Notes under the pieces: model-generated
Seen by the model: the letters and a program-made list of their open reading frames with translations, nothing else
Databases searched by the model: none
Told to the model about the DNA's origin: nothing
Assembly (NCBI GenBank): GCA_933207985.1
Contig: OW240921.1
Coordinates: forward strand, 22,114,000-22,177,999
DNA from: Pelobates cultripes
Lineage: Eukaryota > Chordata > Amphibia > Anura > Pelobatidae
Reading direction: 5' to 3'
DNA: 64,000 nucleotides
Position numbers and translations under genes: made by a program
Shown: one piece after another, positions 31,415-41,324 of the stretch
How positions within the stretch are numbered: position 1 is the first letter of the stretch
Layout of the letters: the number at the start of each line of letters is the position of its first letter

Positions 31415-31701
31415 CAGGCCCGGACTGGCCATCGGGCACACCGGGCAAATGCCCGGTGGGCCTCGGTGGCCATGGGCCGAGGCCGGCAGGGGAGGTCTCA
31501 GGATCTCCCCTGCCAGTCTATGCAGGGCCGGCACTCTCCTAGCGCCGGCCCCGCTGCTTGCCACAACGGGCCGGTGGGGAGATCAAGGATCTCCCTGACC
31601 GGCCCACATGCGGCTGCCGGCGGGGAGAGAGGGAGGGAACCCGCCAGCCAGGCTGGAGAGAGGACCCGGCGGAGCTCTAACTTGCAGCTCCGCCGGGTTC
31701 C

Positions 31702-31750
31702 TCTCGCGAGATCCGGCGCGTTGCCATGGCAACAACCGGATCTCGCGAGA
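31702..31750. promoter_or_regulatory. second CGCG box - X-box - CGCG box module
   Basis: TCTCGCGAGA at 31702-31711 and 31741-31750 flank GTTGCCATGGCAAC (31720-31733), a perfect X-box palindrome, with gaps of 8 and 7 bases. The order and spacing match 5825-5871. Confidence 0.55.
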
Positions 31751-31919
31751 GTGAACTCTAGCCTCACAGGCTAGAGTTCACTCACCCACGAGGACCACCA
31801 GGGAACACCGCCACCCCGCCTCCCAGCGTGCCGGACCCCCCCTCCCAGGCTAAAGGTAAGAAGGGAGGGGGGGACATAATGCCTGTTTTTTTTTTAATTT
31901 TTTTATTTACCACCCCTAC

Positions 31920-32560
31920 ACACACACAATAACATTTATACAGCACTCTCACACCCATCACACACAGCACTCTCACACACATTACACACAGCACTCTCTC
32001 ACACAGCACTCTCACACCCATCACACACAGCACTCTCTCATCCATCACACACAGCACTCTCTCACACAGCACTCTCACACCCATCACACACAGCACTCTC
32101 ACACCCATCACACATGGCACTCTCACACCCATCACACCCAGCACTCTCACACCCATCACACTCACAGCACTCTCACAGAGCACTCTCACACACACACAGC
32201 ACTCTCTCACACAGCACTCTCACACCCATCACACACAGCACTTTCACACACACAGCACTCTCTCACAGCACTCTCACACCCATCACACTCACAGCACTCT
32301 CTCACAGCACTCTCACAGAGCAGCACTCTCTCACACCCACTGCACTCTCTCACACAGCACTCTCTCACACCCATCTCACACACCCATATCACACACCCAT
32401 CTCACACAGCACTCTCACACAGCACTCTCACACCCATCACTCACACACGGCACTCTCACACACATCACACACACCGCACCCCTCACACACACACCGTACC
32501 CTCACACACACACACACACATAATGCACCCCTCACATACACACAGAACCCCCCCAACACA
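31920..32560. repeat. CA/CT-rich minisatellite
   Basis: Units such as ACAGCACTCTCACACCCATC of about 20-25 bp. ORFs on both strands follow the repeat and are not genes. Confidence 0.9.
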
Positions 32561-32590
32561 CTGCACCACACACATACACAATACTTCCAA

Positions 32591-32592
<2 letters not shown>

Positions 32593-32629
<37 letters not shown>

Positions 32630-32630
32630 T

Positions 32631-32672
<42 letters not shown>
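32593..32672. repeat. (TA)n and (CA)n microsatellites
   Basis: Two TA runs separated by GTA and CATACA, then about 36 bases of CA. Confidence 0.9.
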
Positions 32673-32674
<2 letters not shown>

Positions 32675-32679
32675 CACTC

Positions 32680-33418
32680 TTAAAGGACCACTCTAGCCAC
32701 CCAGACCACTTCAGCTTAATGAAGTGGTCTTGGTGCCAGGTCCTTCTAGGGTTAACCCATTGTTTTATAAACATAGCAGTTTCAGAGAAACTGCTATGTT
32801 TATCAATGGGTTAAGCCTTCCCCCAAAGCCTCTAGCAGTTGTCTCATTGACAGCCGCTAGAGGCGCTTGCGTGCTTTTCACTGTGAAAATCACAGTGAGA
32901 GCACGCAAGCGTCCATAGGAAAGCATTATAAATGCTTTCCTATGCGACCGGCTGAAAGTGCGCGCAGCTCTTGCCGCGCGTGCGCATTCAGCCGACGGGG
33001 CGGATCGGAGGAGGAGAGCTCCACGGCCGGCGCTGGAAGAAGGTAAGTTTTGACCCCTTTCCAGAGCCGGGCGGGAGGGGGTCCCTGAGCCACATATGCA
33101 TCACATTACACCACAAACACAACACGACTAAAACCGACCTTATTACACAATACCACACCACGACCAGCTCACTCCACACACATGCAATACCACAAGCAGG
33201 CTCCAAACACATGCACAATATTCTTTCCTGGCCTTTTGTCTCCTGTGTCAATGAGACAGCCACTAGAGGATTTGGAGGAAGGCTTAACCCATTGATAAAC
33301 ATAGCAGTTTCTCTGAAACTGCTATGTTTATTAAAAAATGGGTTAACCCTAGAAGGACCTGGCTCCCAGACCACTTCATTAAGCTGAAGTGGTCTGGGTG
33401 CCTAGAGTGGTCCTTTAA
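32680..33418. mobile_element. TTAA-flanked foldback MITE (T2/Kolobok- or piggyBac-like)
   Basis: TTAA at 32680-32683 and 33415-33418 flank inverted ends AGGACCACTCTAG / CTAGAGTGGTCCT. The inverted homology continues for about 150 bp (CAGACCACTTCAGCTTAATG, GGGTTAACCCATT, AACATAGCAGTTTC). The centre is GC-rich (GCACGCAAGC, GCGCGCAG, GACGGGGCGGATCGGAGG) and non-coding. Confidence 0.75.
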
Positions 33419-33652
33419 ATTTGCTTGCACTGTGCAGAACAAATACAGGACTTTTTTCTCATGCTAGAGCTCTTCAGCAGAGCTCTGCGCATGGTCTGCC
33501 CTGGAAGAGCATTGAACCAAATGCTCACTTTGAGAGGAGGCGTGTTTGTCATTGGTGATGACAAAACACACCTCCTCTGCCCCGCCCCCTTTTTAGTGGG
33601 CCGCTGTGTTAAAAAAATGCCCCGGCCGAATTTTTCTCCCAGTCCAGCCCTG

Positions 33653-34585
33653 CCGACTCTTGCCTTTGGACTATGGACCAGACTTTATGTGAATGTGTTA
33701 ACCCAGATGGCTATGCCATGGAGCCCATTCGTGTAGTTAAAGACTTCGGCTCCATGGCAATTGAACTGTGTGAATAGGATCTGAGCGCTATTCGGTAGTT
33801 TTGTGCGCTCAGATCCCAGCTAATGTCTGTGTCTTATGTGTAAAAGGTGCCTTTATGTATTTTAAAGTGTTTTATGTCTTTTTGCAACCATGTGCTCAAT
33901 GGAGTCTGCCTCTATCCCTGGATAATTGGATTACTTTCCCCCATTGTCTCCAGGATAGAGGGCTCTGTAAAACCTGTTTGAGCCAGATATCCATGTGCCA
34001 GCCAGGGCCCAAAATATACTTTTACTAACTTTTGAACCCATGGTCGGATTCATGCCATTTTTTAATATGTTGATCCCCAGAATGGATTGACTGTGAATAT
34101 GTAATTTTATGTGAATGTGATGTATGGTTTTAAAGTTATGAAAGTTGGGTAGAAAGTATGTTTTAACTGTATGTGTAATTGAGTTTCCTCTCAGGATAAG
34201 GGGAGGGAATATGTGGGATGTAACTGATATGTGATTGGTTGTTTTATACCTCCCTGTGGGCGGTCCTGTATGTGAAAGGCTGTAATAAAAACCAGGCTGG
34301 GTGTGCCAGCACAGGAGTTCCTGCTTAACCCTCAAAGTGAAGTGTCGTCTCATTATTGGGGGAGGATTTATTGTATGCTGTTCCAGTTTGACTGCTAGTA
34401 GTCTAAACCCATCCGTATGGTTTTTGACTATTCAGCTGTTTATAGCATTCATATGCTTGAGAGAAGGTATACGCTTCTTTGGTTCGATGATTGTGGTGTC
34501 TGCCAGAGTGCTTGGAGTCCTCAGGAAACGCTAGGAGCATCCTTTAATGGAGGTACCCAGTCGGGGTGCCAGAGTATAAGTTACA
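33653..34585 (+). repeat. 3' LTR (first about 58 bases displaced or lost)
   Basis: Aligns to the 5' LTR from CTCTTGCCTTTGGACTATGG to the terminal TTACA with only scattered differences and one small deletion (near 33822). Its first bases should lie left of the hAT-like element but are not clearly recognisable there. Confidence 0.8.
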
Positions 34586-34590
34586 CACCG

Positions 34591-36955
34591 TGTCTCGACT
34601 CTTGATGTGGGAGGTGATTCCTCCGATCGTGTCAGGTTCACCAGGCAATGTGGCCTTGCAGACAAACTCCAACCTCAGGCCTGCGCCTAAGTCCACCGTC
34701 AATACTCGAATAGAACCGAATAGTGTCTATTCGTTCCTTTATGACCTACCTGGTGAATTGTCTCCTCCGAAATAAAGTTATATGCAGATAATAGTGTGGA
34801 CAATACAAGCTGTATCCTAAGAGACTCCAGTCTGCCAACTGGACTGCGTAATCCACGGCTGCGGTCTAGAAAAGACATCCAAAGGGCGTCCAATCAAGTT
34901 CTCAAACTGAACTCGTGTGGTAAACGGTGGTCAACTATTCTGGGAATTGTGGATCCTGGAAAGCTCAAAAGGATGGGACCGGAAACCGGGGTTGAGATTT
35001 CCATCCAAATACATCATCCTCTAAGAGTGCTAAGATGGCCGGATCCAATAGAGTTTAGGACCCGTATAACACAGAAGAGCCCTTACGTGTTGCAGTGAGA
35101 GTGTGAGATACTCTGATTACCATTTATACAATCCTGTTCCATGCCCGACCTGTCAATATTCGTGTAGGGGTTCCTGGCCTACACGCCACCTACAAGATAG
35201 GGAATAATATAGTGAGACCCCTAGGTTCCTGTCTCATAGACTGTCCAAGCATGTATCTCCCAGTGTAGGTTTCCTTGATGGTAGTTGAATAGGAAGGCTA
35301 GTGAGAACCCAAACCAAGATGGTTCCCGTGATGGATATAGAGTCTGAACACTGTTCTCAAGATGTGTTCAGAGTTGAAGGAGCAGTCCTGCCAACTTTAT
35401 CTCAAGATTGTAAGGACCAGGGAAGCCAAGTCCTGAGAATTTCGGTTTCTCCATGCGATCCATACATACGGTGCACCCGAAGACCGTTTATGTGAATTTT
35501 TCAGTCTTGTTACTCGAGCAAGGCAGTGCCCATTTGCCCTATGCAGGTCTCAGGATCTCATGTCACCCTGACACCGGAGAATAGTCTGCACAGTTTGTAC
35601 ACAATGAATATCTGAAACAGAGTGCAATGTCTGTTTGATATAGCACAGGTTATACCAAAACCTGTACTCTTGTAAGAACTGAGGCTCCTCCTTAGCCATA
35701 CTGTCTCCCGAAATGTGTGTACATAAGTGGGAAACCTCCCCCACTAATACCTCTGAGGGTATTTCTCATGTGGATTACAAGATGGATCCAGTTGAACTAT
35801 GTATACCTTGCCCGATCAGGTAGCCCTCTAGAACGAAATCAGTAGCGCGGTCATCATATTTAAATTGGATGTAGGAACAAATGGACGGCACCATAGTGTG
35901 TTGAGTGTATGAGAGAGTCGCACTCTGTAAAATGTGATCGCACTCTGAGTCCGTGCATGGTTGGTGGTATGAGCGGGCCGCACCCATTAGAAGTCAAACT
36001 TAGAGTCTACCTCTGTGTCCGGTTCCTTCTATGAGAATGAATCACTCGGAGCATGTCCTCTATGTCCAGCTCAGTATCGGCCCGAGGTTGAGGGAGGGCC
36101 GCGCCCTCTAATAATGAATCAGTGTCCGATTCGGTAAATGAGAGGGGTTCGCCCTCTACTCTTGAAAATAAAAAATATCAGTCTCGGGCCGAGGTGAAGG
36201 AGGGCCGCACCCTCTGTAATCCAAACCAGAGTCCAGTAGAGACTCAGGGTGACCAAACGTGGGGTTACACCCTATTTAATATAAGCAAAGTATACAACCT
36301 CGGGCCGTGTCCGACCTTAAGAGAAAGGGGTGATGAGAAAAGTGCGTTTCGGAGCTGAAGATGGTAATTATCAACTGACCGCCCGGATCCCGTGCGTGCG
36401 CGCGGGCTCCAGGATGACCGTCGGTAGTCTGAGGAAAGCTGGAGACGTTCTCCGCAATCCACAAGTGCCCGGGAGGTCGGAGGAGGTCAAGTCAGGCCTC
36501 TCGACGACCCGAGCGATAGGACAATAGAAGGCACAAAAACAAAAAAACGACCAATGAAGTAGAAAATGGAAAATACGTACCTCAGAAAGCAGGTCGGATA
36601 GCAGACTGGAAAAAAACGAATCAAGTGAATCCAGTTGAGAAGGTCAGGAGCTAAACATGACATAGAAAAACACTACCAATACCTAATATGGCGTCTGAGC
36701 ACTGTTCCCTGCTTGTGCGAAATTCCCCTTGGAGATGTGTCGTCGTTGGGTATAACCCGTAATTGCGTGCCTGGGAATTCTCATAAAAACTTTGCCCTTC
36801 AGGGCATGAGGTGTAGGGCCTTCACCCTTCCAATCACAGTTAGATGTCCATATCCTGGTGTCCTCTTGGATAATCTGGCAACAGTGCCTGTCCGGACACC
36901 CACCTAGAGGGTACTGAGCTTACTTCAGTGATATTCCCCCAGGTTTGTGGTCCAA
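34591..36955 (-). other. DIRS-like interior, possibly leader, with hairpin series
   Basis: No convincing ORF on either strand. From 35910 to 36280 the sequence has a series of short inverted repeats: AGAGTCGCACTCT at 35914, GAGGGCCGCGCCCTC at 36094, AGAGGGGTTCGCCCTCT at 36141, GAGGGCCGCACCCTC at 36200, and GGGGTTACACCC near 36261. They are spaced about 40-70 bases apart. A comparable series is present in the leader of the DIRS element at 59984. Confidence 0.4.
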
Positions 36956-36959
36956 AGGG

Positions 36960-37160
36960 GGGTTCGGGCACAGGTAGAGCAGGCCAATCTTATGGCACAG
37001 ACCGAGCAGGTCAATCTTATGGGCATAGCCTAAGCAGGCCAATCTTATGGGCACAGACAAAGCAGGCCAATCTTATGGGCACAGACATAGCAGGCCAATC
37101 TTATGGGCACAGACATAGCAGGCCAATCGATGGGGCACAGACATAGCAGGCCAATCCAGG
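36960..37160. repeat. 28-bp tandem repeat, about 7 copies
   Basis: Unit GCACAGACATAGCAGGCCAATCTTATGG, with the more diverged copies on the left (AGGTAGAGCAGGCC, ACCGAGCAGGTC). Confidence 0.9.
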
Positions 37161-37639
37161 GTTTCATATAAAAAGAGTAATGGGGACCTCTGAGTTTGGC
37201 AGAGTCCCTTAAATATCCATAAATCCTTCGGGTATCCTGTGACCTAGTACCCTTAGACACTAATCTTAGACAGCGTACTACTGTGTGAATAAACCGTAAC
37301 CGGGACTGGCGGTCCCTAAGTGCCCAGCAGGCAACATAGAGGTAAAACCAGTTGTATTGGGTTTAAGCTGGACATGTTCCAGTGAGTGTCCATAAAATCA
37401 AGCTCTGCTGAGCAATACCTTCTTTAAAGTGCAAATTGTAATGCACATGTACATACAGATCCGTATGAGATATCTTATCTTTATTGTAGGTCATCATCAT
37501 CATCATCGTACCGCCTGAAGGGTATTGTACTCATGGTCTCTTCAGGAGTAGGGCAAAAACAATTGCCAACTCAATGAATCTTCCCAAGAAGCCTGATAAG
37601 ATAGAATAGTATTGGCATAGACAGGACTGACACCTACCG
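37161..37639. other. non-coding DIRS-like interior
   Basis: No gene; a (CAT)n run of six to seven units at about 37494-37510. Confidence 0.4.
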
Positions 37640-38040
37640 TCAGTGAAACTCACAGCAATCCGTGATATCTATAGCACTAAGACTCACAGCAAGCCGTGCT
37701 ATATACACTGACATAGAACTCACAGAAATCTGTGATTTATGTATACACTGTCCTATAACTCACAGAATCCGTGATATATATACACATGGAAACTCACAGT
37801 AATCCGAGAAATCTGTGATATATCTAGGTGGACTCTCACCGTAGTCTGTGACATATCTACATGGAAATTTACAGTAATATGTGATATATAGACATGGACA
37901 CTCACAGTAATTTGTGATATATAGACATGGAAACTCACAGTAGTCTGTGATATATAGACCTGGAAATTCACAGCAATCTGTGATTTATCTACATATGGAA
38001 ACTCAGAGTAATCTGTGACATACACATGGAAAGCTAACAG
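37640..38040. repeat. diverged edge of a 33-35-bp satellite array
   Basis: Units of the type ACTCACAGTAATCTGTGATA followed by TATAGACATGGAA. They are diverged from one another and grade into the homogeneous array on the right. Confidence 0.8.
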
Positions 38041-39447
38041 AAATCTGTATAAATAAACACATGGAAAGCTACCAGTAATCTGTATAAATAAACATATGGC
38101 AAACTACCAGTAATCTGTATAAATAAACACATGGCAAACTACCAGTAATCTGTATAAATAAACACATTGCAAACTACCAGTAATCTGTATAAATAAACAC
38201 ATGGCAAACTACCAGTAATCTGTATAAATAAACACATGGCAAACTACCAGTAATCTGTATAAATAAACACATGGCAAACTACCAGTAATCTGTATAAACA
38301 AACACATGGCAAACTATCAGTAATCTGTATGAATAAACACATGGCAAACTATCAGTAGTCTGGAAAACTACCAGTAATCTGTAAAAATAAACAAATGGAA
38401 AACTACCAGTAATCTGTAAAAATAAACACATGGCAAACTACCAGTAATCTGTATAAATAAACACATTGCAAACTACCAGTAATCTGTATAAATAAACACA
38501 TGGCAAACTATCAGTAATCTGTATGAATAAACACATGGCAAACTACCAGTAATCTGTATAAATAAACACATGGCAAACTACCAGTAATCTGTATAAATAA
38601 ACACATGGCAAACTACCAGTAATCTGTATAAACAAACACATGGCAAACTATCAGTAATCTGTATGAATAAACACATGGCAAACTATCAGTAGTCTGGAAA
38701 ACTACCAGTAATCTGTAAAAATAAACAAATGGAAAACTACCAGTAATCTGTAAAAATAAACACATGGCAAACTACCAGTAATCTGTATAAATAAACACAT
38801 GGCAAAACTACGAGTAATCTGTATAAATAAACACATGGCAAAACTACCAGTAATCTGTATAAATAAATACATGGCAAACTACCAGTAATCTGTATTAATA
38901 AACACATGGAAAACTATCAGTAATCTGTATAAATAAACACATGGCAAAACTACCAGTAATCTGTATAAATAAACACATGGCAAACTATCAGTAATCTGTA
39001 TAAATAAACACATGGCAAACTACCAGTAATCTGTATAAATAAACACATGGCAAACTACCAGTAATCTGTATAAATAAACACATGGCAAACTACCAGTAAT
39101 CTGTATAAACAAACACATGGCAAAACTACGAGTAATCTGTATAAATAAACACATGGCAAAACTATCAGTAATCTGTATAAATAAACACATGGCAAAACTA
39201 CCAGTAATCTGTATAAATAAACACATGGCAAACTACCAGTAATCTGTATTAATAAACACATGGAAAACTATCAGTAATCTGTATAAATAAACACATGGCA
39301 AAACTACCAGTAATCTGTATAAATAAACACATGGCAAACTATCAGTAATCTGTATAAATAAACACATGGCAAAACTACCAGTAATCTGTATAAATAAACA
39401 CATGGCAAACTATCAGTAATCTGTGTAAATAAACACATGGAAAACTA
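38041..39447. repeat. 35-bp satellite array, about 40 copies, with longer-period duplications
   Basis: Unit AAACTACCAGTAATCTGTAT followed by AAATAAACACATGGC. Variant monomers recur in the same order: the block with AACAAACACATGG, then GTATGAATAAAC, then AGTAGTCTGGAAAAC occurs near 38297 and again 334 bases later. A block with CTACGAGTAATC and CTGTATTAATAAAC occurs near 38809 and again near 39126. Part of the array therefore grew by duplication of multi-unit blocks. ORFs inside are artefacts. Confidence 0.95.
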
Positions 39448-41009
39448 CAGGGAGTGCAGAATTATTAGGCAAGTTGTATTTTTGAGGATTAATTTTATTA
39501 TTGAACAACAACCATGTTCTCAATGAACCCAAAAAACTCATTAATATCAAAGCTGAATATTTTTGGAAGTAGTTTTTAGTTTGTTTTTAGTTTTAGCTAT
39601 GTTAGGGGGATATCTGTGTGTGCAGGTGACTATTACTGTGCATAATTATTAGGCAACTTAACAAAAACAAATATATACCCATTTCAATTATTTATTATTA
39701 CCAGTGAAACCAATATAACATCTCAACATTCACAAATATACATTTCTGACATTCAAAAACAAAACAAAAACAAATCAGTGACCAATATAGCCACCTTTCT
39801 TTGCAAGGACACTCAAAAGCCTGCCATCCATGGATTCTGTCAGTGTTTTGATCTGTTCACCATCAACATTGCGTGCAGCAGCAACCACAGCCTCCCAGAC
39901 ACTGTTCAGAGAGGTGTACTGTTTTCCCTCCTTGTAAATCTCACATTTGATGATGGACCACAGGTTCTCAATGGGGTTCAGATCAGGTGAACAAGGAGGC
40001 CATGTCATTAGATTTTCTTCTTTTATACCCTTTCTTGCCAGCCACGCTGTGGAGTACTTGGACGCGTGTGATGGAGCATTGTCCTGCATGAAAATCATGT
40101 TTTTCTTGAAGGATGCAGACTTCTTCCTGTACCACTGCTTGAAGAAGGTGTCTTCCAGGAACTGGCAGTAGGACTGGGAGTTGAGCTTGACTCCATCCTC
40201 AACCCGAAAAGGCCCCACAAGCTCATCTTTGATGATACCAGCCCAAACCAGTACTCCACCTCCACCTTGCTGGCGTCTGAGTCGGACTGGAGCTCTCTGC
40301 CCTTTACCAATCCAGCCACGGGCCCATCCATCTGGCCCATCAAGACTCACTCTCATTTCATCAGTCCATAAAACCTTAGAAAAATCAGTCTTGAGATATT
40401 TCTTGGCCCAGTCTTGACGTTTCAGCTTGTGTGTCTTGTTCAGTGGTGGTCGTCTTTCAGCCTTTCTTACCTTGGCCATGTCTCTGAGTATTGCACACCT
40501 TGTGCTTTTGGGCACTCCAGTGATGTTGCAGCTCTGAAATATGGCCAAACTGGTGGCAAGTGGCATCGTGGCAGCTGCACGCTTGACTTTTCTCAGTTCA
40601 TGGGCAGTTATTTTGCGCCTTGGTTTTTCCACACGCTTCTTGCGACCCTGTTGACTATTTTGAATGAAACGCTTGATTGTTCGATGATCACGCTTCAGAA
40701 GCTTTGCAATTTTAAGAGTGCTGCATCCCTCTGCAAGATATCTCACTATTTTTGACTTTTCTGAGCCTGTCAAGTCCTTCTTTTGACCCATTTTGCCAAA
40801 GGAAAGGAAGTTGCCTAATAATTATGCACACCTGATATAGGGTGTTGATGTCATTAGACCACACCCCTTCTCATTACAGAGATGCACATCACCTAATATG
40901 CTTAATTGGTAGTAGGCTTTCAAGCCTATACAGCTTGGAGTAAGACAACATGCATAAAGAGGATGATGAGGTCAAAATACTCATTTGCCTAATAATTCTG
41001 CACTCCCTG
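39448..41009 (-). mobile_element. intact Tc1-like transposon
   Basis: 1562 bp between TA dinucleotides (39446-39447, 41010-41011). Outer inverted repeats begin CAGGGAGTGCAGAATTATTA. A second, inner copy of the motif (GTGCATAATTATTAGGCAAC, near 39637, and its complement near 40806) gives each arm two related sites about 190 bp apart, the IR/DR layout of Sleeping Beauty-type elements. The transposase is uninterrupted. The element sits inside a unit of the 35-bp satellite; joining the flanks at one TA reproduces the unit text AAACTATCAGTAAT. Confidence 0.95.
39775..40791 (-). CDS. Tc1-like transposase
   Basis: 338 residues, the usual length of the family, with a clear Met start just inside the right arm. 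Residues about 1-110 are the paired-like DNA-binding domain with two helix-turn-helix parts: LTGSEKSKIVRYLAEGCSTL, and LATSLAIFQSCNITGVPKST. Basic stretches GRKKRVEKPRRK between them are nuclear-localisation-like. The DDE catalytic domain shows VLWTDEMRVSL (first Asp), FMQDNAPSHAS (second Asp) and SPDLNPIENLW (Glu), plus the glycine-rich box RRQQGGGGVLVWAG. All three catalytic residues are present, so it may be active. The enzyme cuts and pastes the element into TA sites. Confidence 0.95.
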   Translation of the reverse strand: MGQKKDLTGSEKSKIVRYLAEGCSTLKIAKLLKRDHRTIKRFIQNSQQGRKKRVEKPRRKITAHELRKVKRAAATMPLATSLAIFQSCNITGVPKSTRCAILRDMAKVRKAERRPPLNKTHKLKRQDWAKKYLKTDFSKVLWTDEMRVSLDGPDGWARGWIGKGQRAPVRLRRQQGGGGVLVWAGIIKDELVGPFRVEDGVKLNSQSYCQFLEDTFFKQWYRKKSASFKKNMIFMQDNAPSHASKYSTAWLARKGIKEENLMTWPPCSPDLNPIENLWSIIKCEIYKEGKQYTSLNSVWEAVVAAARNVDGEQIKTLTESMDGRLLSVLAKKGGYIGH

Positions 41010-41164
41010 TATCAGTAATGTAAAGGAAACATTCCCCAAAGAAAAGAAAAGAGCCAGAAAGGCACATAAATCTCACAACCAAGCATAATTAATAACAATC
41101 ATAAATAAATCACACTAAATCCCAAAGCCACCCACTATAAGCAGGAGGCAGTGGTACTCTGACC
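41010..41164. other. remainder of satellite and DIRS-like interior
   Basis: The remnant of the satellite unit (TATCAGTAATG) followed by about 140 bp of AT-rich sequence before the ITR. Confidence 0.5.
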
Positions 41165-41324
41165 TGTACTGACTGCGGAGCAGCAAAGAGGAAATGATGC
41201 AATGGGAAGGGGGTTTTATAGTACCTAACTTTTTTCTGATTGGTTGTTTTTCTGTGCTGCTGTGGAGTTCTAGTAAAGAGAGACTAAAGCAAATACAAAG
41301 CCTCCTGTCATGTTATAAAATTGT
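41165..41324. repeat. DIRS-like element, left ITR (high-coordinate end)
   Basis: Read on the minus strand it gives ATGACAGGAGGCTTTGTATT, CTTTAGTCTCTCTTTACTAG and AACCAATCAGAAAAAAG, then CTCTTTGCTGCTCC, matching 28082-28260 and, more distantly, the start of the DIRS element at 59984. Confidence 0.8.

Larger units (their letters stand above)
31415..33652. mobile_element. hAT-like non-autonomous element with tandem arrays
   Basis: Starts CAGGCCCGGACTGGCC and ends CCAGTCCAGCCCTG, an inverted pair typical of hAT-like MITEs. The flanking octamers CCGACAGG and CCGACTCT share five bases, so a target duplication is only partly supported. The left 400 bp match the element at 5587-7614, including the CGCG-box/X-box module and the GAGTGAACTCTAGCC hairpin, although the terminal repeats differ. 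The middle is a CACACAGCACTCTCACACCC minisatellite (31920-32480), then (TA)n and (CA)n. A TTAA MITE is inserted at 32680-33418. No transposase. Confidence 0.65.
29029..34585 (+). mobile_element. LTR retrotransposon (Gypsy-type) inserted in the DIRS-like element
   Basis: 5' LTR 29029-30024, PBS-like TTGGTGACAAGCGGTGGG directly after it, a gag-like frame from 30168, and a 3' LTR ending at 34585. The bases before the 5' LTR (GACCG, 29024-29028) and after the 3' LTR (CACCG, 34586-34590) differ at one of five positions and are read as the target duplication. The interior is only about 1.4 kb of own sequence, so pol has been lost. The 3' LTR is interrupted or truncated near its start by a hAT-like element (31415-33652). 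Confidence 0.75.
28082..41324 (-). mobile_element. DIRS-like element without clear ORFs, minus strand, heavily nested
   Basis: The low-coordinate end (28082-28260) and the high-coordinate end (41165-41324) are inverted copies containing GACAGGAGGC, CTTTAGTCTCTCTTTACTAG, AACCAATCAGAAAAAAG and GCATCATTTCCTCTTT. At 28689-28788 lies the internal complementary region. It reads as the reverse complement of the low end (ATACTCGCCTCCTGTCA ... CATAATCTACA) joined to the matching outermost bases of the other end (ATTTTATAACATGACAGG). This ITR plus complementary-region layout is the hallmark of DIRS retrotransposons, which integrate through a circle and a tyrosine recombinase. The interior contains no recognisable gag, RT or recombinase, only later insertions and tandem arrays, so it may be a non-autonomous DIRS. 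Confidence 0.7.

Noticed and set aside
32114..32683. 189-codon Ser/His/Thr-rich ORF
   Set aside because: Product of a CACTCTCACACCC minisatellite and microsatellites.
38041..39447. Possible CRISPR-like array of 35-bp repeats
   Set aside because: Units are contiguous with no spacers, and the context is a vertebrate transposon nest; this is a satellite.
40414..40755. 113-codon ORF on the + strand within the Tc1 element
   Set aside because: Antisense shadow of the transposase.
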